Shown: positions 25,274 through 33,667 of the stretch, piece by piece
Numbering within the stretch: position 1 is the stretch's first letter
Layout: every line of letters begins with the position of its first letter
NCBI RefSeq assembly: GCF_020531985.1
Contig: NZ_JAJAVQ010000003.1
Location: 1-64,000 of the forward strand
Reading direction: 5' to 3'
DNA length: 64,000 nucleotides
Source of the DNA: Rheinheimera aquimaris
Lineage (GTDB): Bacteria; Pseudomonadota; Gammaproteobacteria; Enterobacterales; Alteromonadaceae
The notes under the pieces: generated by a model
What the model was told of the DNA's origin: nothing
Database searches by the model: none
The model's input: the letters and a program-made list of their open reading frames with translations, nothing else
Position numbers and translations under genes: made by a program

Positions 25274-26172
25274 TATTTTCTGAACAACCCAAGTAAACCT
25301 TTGCTGAACATTTTGATGCGCCAGCGGCTTAATGATCCCAGTTTATGCTTCAGATAATAGCGCCATTTCAGCTTAACCAAACCATAGCGACAGCTACTGA
25401 TTAATTGCGATAACGTAAGAGGTATGTGTTCCATGCACTGGCGGTAAAACATCTGATTGTGCAAGTTACGCTCGCTCATCAGCGCCCGGTGTTTTGCCAC
25501 AAACTGTTTGTGCGCATCCAGCCGCTTTGGCGAATTGGTAATACGGCCAAGTTCATGGCCGACATTCACCTTGTAACTCGGTTCAGCAATACGCAGCGCA
25601 GGGCCAAACGCCAGCACCACACGTACCCACATATCGTAATCCTGAAACGCGGCCAGCGACACATCAAAGCCTTCCAATTGCAACATGCGTTCGCGCCGCA
25701 CCAGTGCCTGGTTCGATAAGGTGTGTAAATCCAGCAGTTCAGGCAACGTCACCACCTGTTCTTTGGCAAATAAGCGCTTTTGCACCGTACCGTAATCCCA
25801 GATGTAACCCGAGCATACACAGCTGTATTTATCGTCGTAAGCGTTATACAGGCTGCTTAAGCGATGTGGTAAAAACTCGTCATCATCATCAATACCGGTG
25901 ACAAATTCGCCTCTTGCCTCCGTTATCGCCCGGTTGCGGGCAGCACAGGCGCCCTGACCCTTGCTTTGGCGGAAAAACCGCAGCCGCTCATCATCAATAT
26001 ATCGGTTGGTCAGTACCTGCCAGGTGTCGTCAGTTGACGCATCGTCTACCACCAGCATCTCTATGTTCGGGTAGTCCTGCGCCAGGACAGACTCTATAGC
26101 GGTGATCGCCATATTGACCCGGTTATAGGTCGGCATATACACACTGATTAACGGAAATTCTTGCTTAGCCAT
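25273..26172 (-). CDS. Family 2 glycosyltransferase
   Basis: A 299-residue GT-A fold inverting transferase. The N-terminus has the GT2 pattern SVYMPTYNR, MLVVDDASTDDTW and the metal-binding GIDDDDEFLP. Acceptor region GFDVSLAAFQDYDMWVRV carries the likely catalytic Asp. It adds one sugar to the lipid-linked repeat unit at the cytoplasmic face of the inner membrane. It lies between the WecG-type and polymerase genes. Confidence 0.9.
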   Translation of the reverse strand: MAKQEFPLISVYMPTYNRVNMAITAIESVLAQDYPNIEMLVVDDASTDDTWQVLTNRYIDDERLRFFRQSKGQGACAARNRAITEARGEFVTGIDDDDEFLPHRLSSLYNAYDDKYSCVCSGYIWDYGTVQKRLFAKEQVVTLPELLDLHTLSNQALVRRERMLQLEGFDVSLAAFQDYDMWVRVVLAFGPALRIAEPSYKVNVGHELGRITNSPKRLDAHKQFVAKHRALMSERNLHNQMFYRQCMEHIPLTLSQLISSCRYGLVKLKWRYYLKHKLGSLSRWRIKMFSKGLLGLFRK

Positions 26173-26190
26173 ATCATTACATCCCTGACA

Positions 26191-26937
26191 TTAAATTTTG
26201 CCGGTGAAATACCACCAGACATAGCGCAGCAAACCCAGCTGGCGGCCAATACGGCTGGGCTGAGACAACAAACGATACGCCCATTCCAGATTCAGTTTGC
26301 ACCATAGCTCCGGCGCCCGTTTGACATTACCGGTGAACACATCATAAGTGCCGCCTACGCCCATATAAAAGCAGTCCGGATGCTGCGCTCTGATACGCTG
26401 GATCAGCAGCTCCTGCTTCGGCGAACCCATGGCGACACTGACAAAGCGGGCACCGCTTTGCTTAATTTGCGCAATTAGGGCGGCTTCATCTTTAAAGTAA
26501 CCATCCACCGCCCCAACCAAATTCACTTGCTGTGCCCTGAGCTTGTCTGCCGTTTGCTGATTCACTTCCGGTTTGGCACCGACTATAAATACCGGCACCT
26601 TGTAGGTAGCAGCGCGCAGCATTAATTGCTGCCACAGCTCACAACCGGGAATACGCTGCACATTTTTTTTCAGCCGCCGGCGCATCACCTTAACAACACC
26701 AATACCATCCGCATAACGGATATCAGCACCGCTGATCACGGCTTCAATTTCGCTGTTACGCATGGCGGTAAGCACTTTTTCCGGATTAATCGCAATGGCG
26801 GAACCTGCATAGGTGCTACCGTCTTCCCGGATAATAAAGGCGAGTAACTGCTGCATATCGGCAAAGGCCGAAACCTGAACCGGTCCTACTTTTACTTCAG
26901 CAATCGGCTGCTGTAACGCTGCAACGGCATGATTCAT
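26191..26937 (-). CDS. WecG/TagA/CpsF-family glycosyltransferase (GT26)
   Basis: A 248-residue transferase with the family motifs YADGIGVVKVMRRR, PVFIVGAKPEV, VSVAMGSPKQELL and YMGVGGTYDVFTG. GT26 enzymes add the second sugar (often ManNAc or its uronate) to an undecaprenyl-PP-linked HexNAc, so it would act directly after the WecA-like enzyme encoded divergently. It overlaps the GT4 gene by 4 bases. Confidence 0.9.
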   Translation of the reverse strand: MNHAVAALQQPIAEVKVGPVQVSAFADMQQLLAFIIREDGSTYAGSAIAINPEKVLTAMRNSEIEAVISGADIRYADGIGVVKVMRRRLKKNVQRIPGCELWQQLMLRAATYKVPVFIVGAKPEVNQQTADKLRAQQVNLVGAVDGYFKDEAALIAQIKQSGARFVSVAMGSPKQELLIQRIRAQHPDCFYMGVGGTYDVFTGNVKRAPELWCKLNLEWAYRLLSQPSRIGRQLGLLRYVWWYFTGKI

Positions 26938-27989
26938 GACACAACTCTCTGATAGATGTCCTGTAAACGATTAACCACCTGCCCCAGCAGGTATTGTTCA
27001 GCACTGTGACGGCTGTTTAACTGCATTTTTTGGTATTGCTCAGCCGGTTGCGCAAAAAAAGCTGCCAGTGCCTGCTGATACTGCCTTATTACCTCGGCTT
27101 CCTCTGACTGCTGCGGTACCAGCGAGCCATTAACACCGTCAATAATTTGCTCTGCAGAGCCGTCGGTGCCGGTAGCAATTACCGGGGTATAACATGCCAT
27201 GGCTTCCGCCATGACCAAACCAAAAGCTTCATGCCGGGACAAACTGATAAAACAGCGGGCCTGACTGTACAACTGTTTCAGCGCTGCGCTGTCTTTGGGC
27301 CCGACCACCAGCACATTCGGAAACTGCTGTGCGGCTTGCTGTAACTGCTGTAGCCAGGGGCCTGAACCGGCAATCACAACCTTTTTGTCCTTTAGCACCG
27401 GCAGCAGTGCCAGCAGACGATCCATGCCTTTATTCTGATCCAGACTGCCAACATACAGCACATCAATACTTTTATCCTGCCAGCTTACCGGCTCTGCCTG
27501 ACGAAACAGCTCATTAATGCCAGCCGGTAACACTTCTGCTTGCTGTACCGGCAAAGCAAAGTGTCTGGCCAGCGCCTTACTGGCAAAAATCCACTGATCA
27601 ACTTTAGCGGCACACCAGCGGTACAGTTTACCCGGTGGTTGATACTTATAGATATCACTGCCATGACAAGTCACTACAATTTTCACTCTGCGGTTACGCA
27701 GCGTTTTATATAGTATCGCCAGATAGATAGTCGGATAAAAAAAATGTACGTGTACAATATCAAACTTGCGACGGCTCAGAATATAGCGCCAGATAAAATC
27801 CAATATAAAAACCGGATATTTCAATATTTTGTTCAGCAAAGAGTCACTGTGCCAGCGCATATAATGATACGCAGGATGAAGAGCAGCCAGCGCCCATACC
27901 TGATTATGTACAAACTTGCCCTGAAACGGCGATGAAGGCTTTGGGCCCATATTACTGATAATCAGAATATTACTGTTAATCACTTGCAC
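26934..27989 (-). CDS. Family 4 glycosyltransferase
   Basis: A 351-residue GT-B fold retaining transferase. The N-terminal acceptor domain has LIISNMGPKPSSPFQGKFV and VTCHGSDI; the C-terminal donor domain has VLYVGSLDQNKG and the Glu-x7-Glu motif HEAFGLVMAEAM. The start is a GTG at 27989 with a GGGGTG box upstream. It is the first gene of the minus-strand glycan operon, with a 17-bp palindrome 18 bases upstream. Confidence 0.9.
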   Translation of the reverse strand: MQVINSNILIISNMGPKPSSPFQGKFVHNQVWALAALHPAYHYMRWHSDSLLNKILKYPVFILDFIWRYILSRRKFDIVHVHFFYPTIYLAILYKTLRNRRVKIVVTCHGSDIYKYQPPGKLYRWCAAKVDQWIFASKALARHFALPVQQAEVLPAGINELFRQAEPVSWQDKSIDVLYVGSLDQNKGMDRLLALLPVLKDKKVVIAGSGPWLQQLQQAAQQFPNVLVVGPKDSAALKQLYSQARCFISLSRHEAFGLVMAEAMACYTPVIATGTDGSAEQIIDGVNGSLVPQQSEEAEVIRQYQQALAAFFAQPAEQYQKMQLNSRHSAEQYLLGQVVNRLQDIYQRVVS

Positions 27990-28006
27990 GCTGAATTTTC
28001 ACCCCG

Positions 28007-28023
28007 ACAGTCTGCCAGACTGT
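28007..28023. promoter_or_regulatory. Perfect 17-bp palindrome in divergent glycan promoter
   Basis: ACAGTCTGCCAGACTGT is an 8-1-8 perfect inverted repeat between the GT4 start (GTG at 27989) and the wecA-like gene. It abuts the ribosome binding region of the GT4 gene, so it may be an operator or a 5'-leader hairpin. Confidence 0.5.
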
Positions 28024-28069
28024 GTACAATACTTGTTGCATATTAAAAAAACACTTAGTTTATAGCGTA

Positions 28070-28097
28070 TTGCGCTACAAACTCTGAACAATATAAA
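28070..28097 (+). promoter_or_regulatory. Candidate promoter of the wecA-like gene
   Basis: TTGCGC and TATAAA are separated by 16 bases and lie about 65 bases before the start codon, in an AT-rich divergent region. Fair match to sigma-70 elements; not otherwise supported. Confidence 0.4.
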
Positions 28098-28160
28098 TAA
28101 CCGATTTCAGCTGACGCTTAGCTGAATAGATGCTAACACTGATTAACAACCGGATGTGTA

Positions 28161-29237
28161 ATGTCTGAACATTTGCCACTTTATTTAGTTGCCTTTTTTA
28201 CCGCCTGTGTTGCTATCGGTTTGTGGTATCCGCTGTCCGTTCGGATAGGCCTGGTAGATATTCCCCGTGGCCGTAAACAGCATCAGGGCGCGGTACCGTT
28301 AATTGGTGGCATTGCGACCTATTGCGGCCTGGCAACAGCATTATTGCTGCTTGCCGACAGCAGCATACAACCCTTTTACTACCTGGCCTGCAGCGGCGTC
28401 ATTGTCGTGCTGGGCGTATTTGATGACTACCTGGATTTAAGTGTCAAACTGCGTCTGGCAGTACAAACACTGGTTGGCCTTGCCATGACTTACAGCCTGG
28501 ATTTACATATTGCCAGCCTGGGTAATCTGTTTGGTTTTGGTGTAGTGGAACTCGGTGTACTTGGCCTGCCCATCACGCTGATAGCCGTCATCGCCGCCAT
28601 TAATGCCTTTAACATGACCGACGGTATTGACGGCTTGGCCGGCATGCTCAGCCTGATCAGCTTTATCACGCTGGCTATTTTTATGACATTGTGGGGCCAG
28701 CAGCTGTATGCCAGCTTAGCGCTGGTGATCGCCATCGCATTGCTGCCGTATCTGGCATGCAACCTGAACCTGATCCCCGGCCGGCGTATTTTTATGGGCG
28801 ATGCCGGCAGTATGTTAATTGGTCTTAGCGTTATCTGGTTGCTGATCATCGGCACCCAAAGTGAAACGGCCAGCTTCCGGCCTGTTACTGCGCTGTGGAT
28901 CATCGCCATACCGCTGATGGATATGATAGCCATCATGGTGCGGCGCATCCGCAAAGGCCAGTCGCCGTTTCAGGCCGACCGCGAGCACCTGCACCACATT
29001 TCATTGCGGTTGGGGCTGAATTCGCGGGAATCACTTATGCTTATCACTGCGCTGGCCTGTATCTTTGCCTGCATTGGTATTATCGGCGAATACCTGCTGG
29101 TACCTGACGTCATAATGTTGCTGCTATTTTTACTGCTGTTCGCGGCTTACCTGTATCTGCTACAGCATATCTGGCGTATTATTTCGCACTTTCGCCATAA
29201 GCGGCAGCACAACCAAAGGCCCAGAGCCATTAAATAG
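28161..29237 (+). CDS. wecA: WecA-like undecaprenyl-phosphate HexNAc-1-phosphate transferase
   Basis: A 358-residue membrane enzyme with about 11 helices of the MraY/WecA family, which starts glycan assembly by moving HexNAc-1-phosphate from UDP onto undecaprenyl phosphate. Motifs: VDIPRGRKQHQGAVPLIGG, FDDYLDL (Asp pair), NMTDGIDGL, IFMGDAGSMLIG and the His-rich REHLHHISLRLG loop typical of WecA rather than MraY. It heads a two-gene plus-strand unit with the pyruvyl transferase. Confidence 0.9.
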   Translation: MSEHLPLYLVAFFTACVAIGLWYPLSVRIGLVDIPRGRKQHQGAVPLIGGIATYCGLATALLLLADSSIQPFYYLACSGVIVVLGVFDDYLDLSVKLRLAVQTLVGLAMTYSLDLHIASLGNLFGFGVVELGVLGLPITLIAVIAAINAFNMTDGIDGLAGMLSLISFITLAIFMTLWGQQLYASLALVIAIALLPYLACNLNLIPGRRIFMGDAGSMLIGLSVIWLLIIGTQSETASFRPVTALWIIAIPLMDMIAIMVRRIRKGQSPFQADREHLHHISLRLGLNSRESLMLITALACIFACIGIIGEYLLVPDVIMLLLFLLLFAAYLYLLQHIWRIISHFRHKRQHNQRPRAIK

Positions 29238-29288
29238 CCCCTGTTCAACCGCATAGGTTTTTAAAGTTAACCAGTAGAGAGAACCCAG

Positions 29289-30449
29289 ATGAGTAAAGCG
29301 CTTTTTGTTGAAATTAAAGGTGTGCAGTTTCGTAATAAGGGCGCCTACCTGATGCTGCTAGCAAGCCTTGAAGGTTTAAAACAATTACCCCAACCGACCG
29401 AACTGGTACTGTCGCCAGGCCCAAACCTGCCCTACCCCGAGCGAGCCCGCCTCGGTGCCTGGCAAAAACTGTCGTATCGCCGTGGCGGCTTAGATCTGAC
29501 GCCGCTGATAGGCAAATTACCCTCTGCAGTGCAGCGCTTATTTAACCGCTACGGCATGGTGAGCGAGCGTCAGGTTGATTTAATACTGGAAGCCAGCGGT
29601 TTTGCCTATGGCGACCAATGGCCGCTGCGCTTTTTGCAAAATACCGCCAAAGAAGTGGTGCGTTTTGCCAAAGCCGGTAAACCTTTTGTTTTTATGCCGC
29701 AGGCGTTTGGCCCGTTTAAAACCGAAGACAGCAAAGCCGCGATGCGCGACATTATTCACAATGCCCGGCTGATTTTTGTCCGCGATCCGGTATCGCTACA
29801 GCATTTACAAAGCTGTGTGCCAAACCTGCCTGATTCTGTCGTGCTGACGCCAGACTTCACCGTCGGTTTAACCGCCCGGCCTAACGACGAAATACCCGCG
29901 ATGCCCGGCCCTTACGCCGCACTTATCCCGAATAACAAAGTGGTGTCTAAGTTTAACCACGCCGACGCGGAGAAAATGCGCGCTGACTATATCGCCGCCT
30001 TCGCCGCTGCGGCCAATAAACTTGCCGAACAGGGCATGCAATGTGTACTGGTAAACCACGAAGGTAAAGAAGACGCGCAATTGTGTGAAGAAATTGCCGC
30101 TAAAGCGCCATGCACCATAGTGCAAATTGAAGACCCGCTGGCAGTCAAAGCTTTTATCGGCAAAGCTGAGCTGGCGATCAGCTCACGCTTTCACGGTGCA
30201 GTTAACGCCCTCAGCCAGGGCGTGCCCTGTATCGCAACCAGCTGGAGCCACAAGTACCATGCCATGATGAGCGATTTTGGTATGGGGGATTACTGTGTAG
30301 CCGAGCTGAGCGAGCAAAACCTGCTGCATGCCCTGCAACAACTGCTGGACAATAAAGACACTTTGGCAAGCGAAGTAAAACAAAAAGCCGCTGCGCTAAA
30401 ACAGCAAAATGCGGCTATGTGGCAACGGCTGTATCAGAGTATCAACTGA
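29289..30449 (+). CDS. Polysaccharide pyruvyl transferase-family protein
   Basis: A 386-residue cytoplasmic protein of the CsaB/WcaK pyruvyl-transferase family, which puts a pyruvate ketal on sugars using phosphoenolpyruvate. Seen: start KALFVEIKGVQFRNKGAYLMLLASLEGL, middle VFMPQAFGPFK and IFVRDPVSLQHL, and the conserved ISSRFHGAVNALSQGVPCIATSWSHKY near residue 300. AGAGAGAA precedes the ATG. It implies a charged, pyruvylated surface glycan. Its end overlaps the next convergent gene by 8 bases. Confidence 0.88.
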   Translation: MSKALFVEIKGVQFRNKGAYLMLLASLEGLKQLPQPTELVLSPGPNLPYPERARLGAWQKLSYRRGGLDLTPLIGKLPSAVQRLFNRYGMVSERQVDLILEASGFAYGDQWPLRFLQNTAKEVVRFAKAGKPFVFMPQAFGPFKTEDSKAAMRDIIHNARLIFVRDPVSLQHLQSCVPNLPDSVVLTPDFTVGLTARPNDEIPAMPGPYAALIPNNKVVSKFNHADAEKMRADYIAAFAAAANKLAEQGMQCVLVNHEGKEDAQLCEEIAAKAPCTIVQIEDPLAVKAFIGKAELAISSRFHGAVNALSQGVPCIATSWSHKYHAMMSDFGMGDYCVAELSEQNLLHALQQLLDNKDTLASEVKQKAAALKQQNAAMWQRLYQSIN

Positions 30450-30750
30450 CACTGGCGACAAACAGCGGTACTTTTAAGGTATTGTCTACTTTCTCAGCGC
30501 AGCCACACATTTCATCATACGCGGACTGATGCACCAGATAAGCTTTACAAATGGTGCAGCGGTCCAGCAACTGCCTGACTTCCTCGACACTATGAAAACG
30601 TTGTGCTTTGCCGGTTTCATCCTGCAAAAATGCTTTACGGCCGTCATAATCAGCCTCTGCCAGATAGACGCCCATTTCATAGGAATGGATCACTAACTCG
30701 TTGATCCTTACGCCCTGGTGATTTAAATGGCTTACGCGATGAAAGTTCAT
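30442..30750 (-). CDS. Small conserved protein (DUF6482-like)
   Basis: A 102-residue protein without signal peptide. The pattern of a short N-terminal helix and beta strands (INELVIHSYEMGVYLAEADYDGRKAFLQDETGK, FHSVEEVRQLL) followed by a Cys-containing end (CTICKAYLVHQSAYDEMCGC) resembles small proteins grouped as DUF6482; this recognition is weak. GGAGACAGGT precedes the ATG at 30750. Confidence 0.65.
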   Translation of the reverse strand: MNFHRVSHLNHQGVRINELVIHSYEMGVYLAEADYDGRKAFLQDETGKAQRFHSVEEVRQLLDRCTICKAYLVHQSAYDEMCGCAEKVDNTLKVPLFVASVS

Positions 30751-30884
30751 ACCTGTCTCCACTATACAATTGGCTTTAACAACTACGCTAAAATATAGCC
30801 GATAGATCGCAGCTTCACTGCTGCAGTTTTGAATTCAGACCGCATCAGGCACTTTACTCTGCAACCCGACATAACCTAGTATGC

Positions 30885-30901
30885 ATAATCAGCCTGATTA
30901 T
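30885..30901. promoter_or_regulatory. Perfect 17-bp palindrome before REC-TPR gene
   Basis: ATAATCAGCCTGATTAT is an 8-1-8 perfect inverted repeat lying between two in-frame ATG codons (30881 and 30914). Its position argues for the downstream start and for an operator or leader hairpin. Confidence 0.5.
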
Positions 30902-30913
30902 TGTGTGGTAGGT

Positions 30914-32569
30914 ATGGACGCCAGCTTTTATCGTTGTAAACAAATTCTGATCATCGACGACTGCGCCCCGGTCAGAACGTCTATAAAAGCCATGGCCCAG
31001 CAAATAGGTTTTGAGTCTATTCATCTGGCCCGCGACGCAAACGAAGCTATCGCCAAATGCCACGAGATCCCATTCGACTTTATTCTCAGCGACTTCAACC
31101 TGGGTGAAGGCAAAGACGGCTACCAACTGTTTGAAACCTTAAAAACCCGGCAACTTCTGGCACCACTAAACTGCTTTATTATGGTCAGCGCCGAAAACCA
31201 GCGCCAGATAGTGCACGGTATGATAGAGCTGCAACCCGATGATTACCTGCTAAAACCCTTTACCTACCAGCAGCTGGAAGAACGTATCAGTCGCGCAGTA
31301 AAAGGCCGTATTGCGCTGCGCAAAATCTATGTCAGCCTGTTCGCGCAGGACTACCAAAATGCCATTACAGAATGCGATAACGCAGTGGTGCAAAAGCCCG
31401 AATTCGCTGCCGCTGCACTGCGTATCAAAGGGGAACTGCTGCTAAAGCTGCGCAATTATGCTGAGGCTGAAGCCTTTTATCAGCAGGTATTGCAGCAATA
31501 TAAAACCAGCGCCTGGGCCAGGCTGGGTCATGCGGTAGCCTGTTTTTATCAGCAGCGCTGGGATGACACCGAGCTACAGTTAGCCGATTTGACGCAGTTT
31601 GATGAAACAAAAGTAGAAGCTCTGGATTGGTTATCGCGCTTGTATGTGAAATACCGCCGTTTTGAAATAGCTCACGATACGTTATATGAAGCCGTATTGC
31701 TGTCGCCGAAAAATATCATCCGGCAAAAAACCTTAGCCAATCTGGCATCGATTATCGGCGATAAGCCCGCATCCGCAAGGATAAATAGCAAGATCGTAGC
31801 AGCTGCCCGCCATTCGGTTAACGATACCGCCGAAAACTATCTTAATCAGGCCCGCAGCCTGGTGGATGCCGCGTATTGCGGCAATGTGCTGGAGCGCGCC
31901 GTAACGATTAACAACGCCGCCAAAATTGTCGATCATTTGGCCAAGCGCTTTGACGGCAGTAAATTAACCGCCGAAATCACTATTTTGCGCAGCCGTTTTC
32001 TTGCCGCCAAGGGCGAGTTGGCTGACGCCAAACAGCTTATCAGCGAAATACCGCTGTCTTATCAACACACTATTACCATCGACAGCTGCATGGATGCCGC
32101 CAAAGCTTATTTTGAACTGGGTGATTTATACGCCAGCCAGGTTTATATCGATAAGCTGCAACATATACTGGAACGCGACGACTTTCTCACTGAAACCCAG
32201 CGCATCATGCTGGAAATGGAACAGCTACGGCATGAAGAGTTAAAAAACAAACTGAAAGTCATTAATACCGAAGCCGCACAGGCTTATCAGCGGGAAGACT
32301 TTAATACCGCCTTTGACCGCTTTGCTGAAACCTTTGATTACATGCCCACCAACCCGACTATCGCGATCAATCTGATGCAAACCCTGGTTAAAGGCGCCAG
32401 AGTTACCCCCATCAGTCAGCGCTACGTACGGGCAGCGGTAAAACTGCTGGCCAGAAGTGAGCTGGACGACGATCTGATGCTGCGCTTTAAACGTTATCTG
32501 GCACAAATTAAAGCGCTGCACCCGGATGTTATTCCAAGGCGCAGGCCCAAAGAGCGTGAAGTGCTGTGA
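30914..32569 (+). CDS. Response regulator with TPR-repeat output
   Basis: A 551-residue protein from the 30914 start. Residues about 5-130 are a receiver (IDDC, phosphoacceptor in FILSDFNLGEG, Ser/Thr in MVSAEN, Lys in LLKPF). The remaining about 420 residues are helical with several tetratricopeptide-like repeats (AALRIKGELLLKLRNYAEAEAFYQQVL and similar), giving a protein-interaction output rather than DNA binding. It resembles VieB-type REC-TPR regulators, which modulate other two-component systems. An alternative start at 30881 adds 11 residues. No kinase is adjacent. Confidence 0.88.
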   Translation: MDASFYRCKQILIIDDCAPVRTSIKAMAQQIGFESIHLARDANEAIAKCHEIPFDFILSDFNLGEGKDGYQLFETLKTRQLLAPLNCFIMVSAENQRQIVHGMIELQPDDYLLKPFTYQQLEERISRAVKGRIALRKIYVSLFAQDYQNAITECDNAVVQKPEFAAAALRIKGELLLKLRNYAEAEAFYQQVLQQYKTSAWARLGHAVACFYQQRWDDTELQLADLTQFDETKVEALDWLSRLYVKYRRFEIAHDTLYEAVLLSPKNIIRQKTLANLASIIGDKPASARINSKIVAAARHSVNDTAENYLNQARSLVDAAYCGNVLERAVTINNAAKIVDHLAKRFDGSKLTAEITILRSRFLAAKGELADAKQLISEIPLSYQHTITIDSCMDAAKAYFELGDLYASQVYIDKLQHILERDDFLTETQRIMLEMEQLRHEELKNKLKVINTEAAQAYQREDFNTAFDRFAETFDYMPTNPTIAINLMQTLVKGARVTPISQRYVRAAVKLLARSELDDDLMLRFKRYLAQIKALHPDVIPRRRPKEREVL

Positions 32570-32724
32570 AAAGATACCAGAGACAAATTGCAAACCATAC
32601 AGCAAAACATGGCCGCAAAGCTGGCTTTTAACCTTGGCTTACACATACCTTTGCATCAGCTAAGTGGATACCTGCCGCCAAGTCACTTTAACGATAACAC
32701 TGACGGCATAAAACTCAGCTGACA

Positions 32725-33099
32725 TTATCTTGCATAGTAAGACTGGACGCTTGAGTTCCAGCTGGCGTCGGCCATATCCGGCCATTGGTCTTTATCGAAG
32801 CCGGGCGCATTTTTTAAGCGCTCAACATCGACATCAAGCACAAAACGCTTGTTCTCCCTATCCAGCGTCAGCGCTTGCCACGGCACAGCAAACAGACGGT
32901 CGCCGATACCCAGAAAGCCACCAGCCGATAGCACGACATAGCGTATTGTGCCCTCTGCCATATCCAGCATAATGTCCTGGATCTTACCCAGCTTTTCATC
33001 CTGCACATTACAGACATCATCGCCGGTAATAGTGTCGGCACTGAGTAAAACGCCTGTGCCATTAAGGCCGCCATTCGGTTGTGTCGTGATAGTACTCAT
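32725..33099 (-). CDS. Cytoplasmic PRC-barrel domain protein
   Basis: A 124-residue protein without signal peptide. PRC-barrel hallmarks: LLSADTITGDDVCNVQDEKLGKIQDIMLDMAEGTIRYVVLSAGGFLGIGDRLFAVPWQAL. The last 30 residues (FDKDQWPDMADASWNSSVQSYY) follow the pattern of stress-associated PRC proteins. It overlaps the 60-aa gene upstream by 4 bases (ATGA). A secreted relative lies at 36266-36760, across the catalase gene. Confidence 0.88.
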   Translation of the reverse strand: MSTITTQPNGGLNGTGVLLSADTITGDDVCNVQDEKLGKIQDIMLDMAEGTIRYVVLSAGGFLGIGDRLFAVPWQALTLDRENKRFVLDVDVERLKNAPGFDKDQWPDMADASWNSSVQSYYAR

Positions 33100-33278
33100 G
33101 TGTTTTTCTTCCCGGCCGGGCCATTAATTTCACCTAACACGGCACCGTTTCTGCCATCATTTCTCTCAGCTTTGTCCTTCCTGTGTGCTTTTTTGTCGTC
33201 AGCCATTTTTTCGGTAACATCCCGGCCCTGTCTTTTATCGTCGTTAGAACTGCCTTTATTAGGTTGATTCTTGTTCAT
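33096..33278 (-). CDS. Small very hydrophilic protein (60 aa)
   Basis: Sixty residues, rich in Lys, Asp, Asn, Arg and Gly, without hydrophobic core, so probably disordered. GGAG lies 8 bases before the ATG and the stop overlaps the PRC-barrel start in ATGA, which together make a real, coupled gene likely. Family not recognised; similar composition is seen in small stress proteins. Confidence 0.65.
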   Translation of the reverse strand: MNKNQPNKGSSNDDKRQGRDVTEKMADDKKAHRKDKAERNDGRNGAVLGEINGPAGKKNT

Positions 33279-33667
33279 AAGTTGTGCTCCAGATATTTAT
33301 TTCGCTAGGTATCTGCCCCTTATCATTAACGGATAAAGATGCAGGGTGACGCTGTTACGTTAGTGCAGGTGCAAGATATGTTCTGTACGCTATCTAACGT
33401 AAGCCAACTTTTAACGCCAATGCAGATAGCCGCTTTTTAAATGCCCTTCTGACACAGCATTTTCGCCTTTTGTTTCTGGCCAGAATCGCCCGACGCGCTG
33501 ACATTGTCGGTGCGCTGTCGCACAGACAATGCCGGGCGGTCGCTGCAGAATCGTTGCAAGTACGCGGTTCGGGCAACATCCCGATCACCTAGCTTCCTAC
33601 CTCAGCGCAGCAATATGTTGTTGCTGCAAGCGTTGACACCAAGGGTGACAACAATAAGGCGAAAAAA
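33279..33667. other. Divergent intergenic region upstream of catalase
   Basis: About 390 bases between the 60-aa gene and katE. The main structure is an interrupted inverted repeat at 33502-33531: CATTGTC pairs with GACAATG (7 bp), then one mismatch, then GTGCG with CGCAC around CTGT. No T run follows. The open frame on the minus strand (33394-33588) is Cys/Arg-rich and looks like a chance frame. No clear OxyR or sigma-S signature can be named. Confidence 0.5.

Noticed and set aside
32609..32722. 37-codon frame starting ATGGCCGCAAAG after the REC-TPR gene
   Set aside because: No ribosome binding site and no recognisable features; too short to support.
33394..33588. 64-codon minus-strand frame upstream of katE with a fair AGGA box
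   Set aside because: Cys/Arg-rich composition of a chance frame, and it runs through the inverted repeat at 33502-33531.
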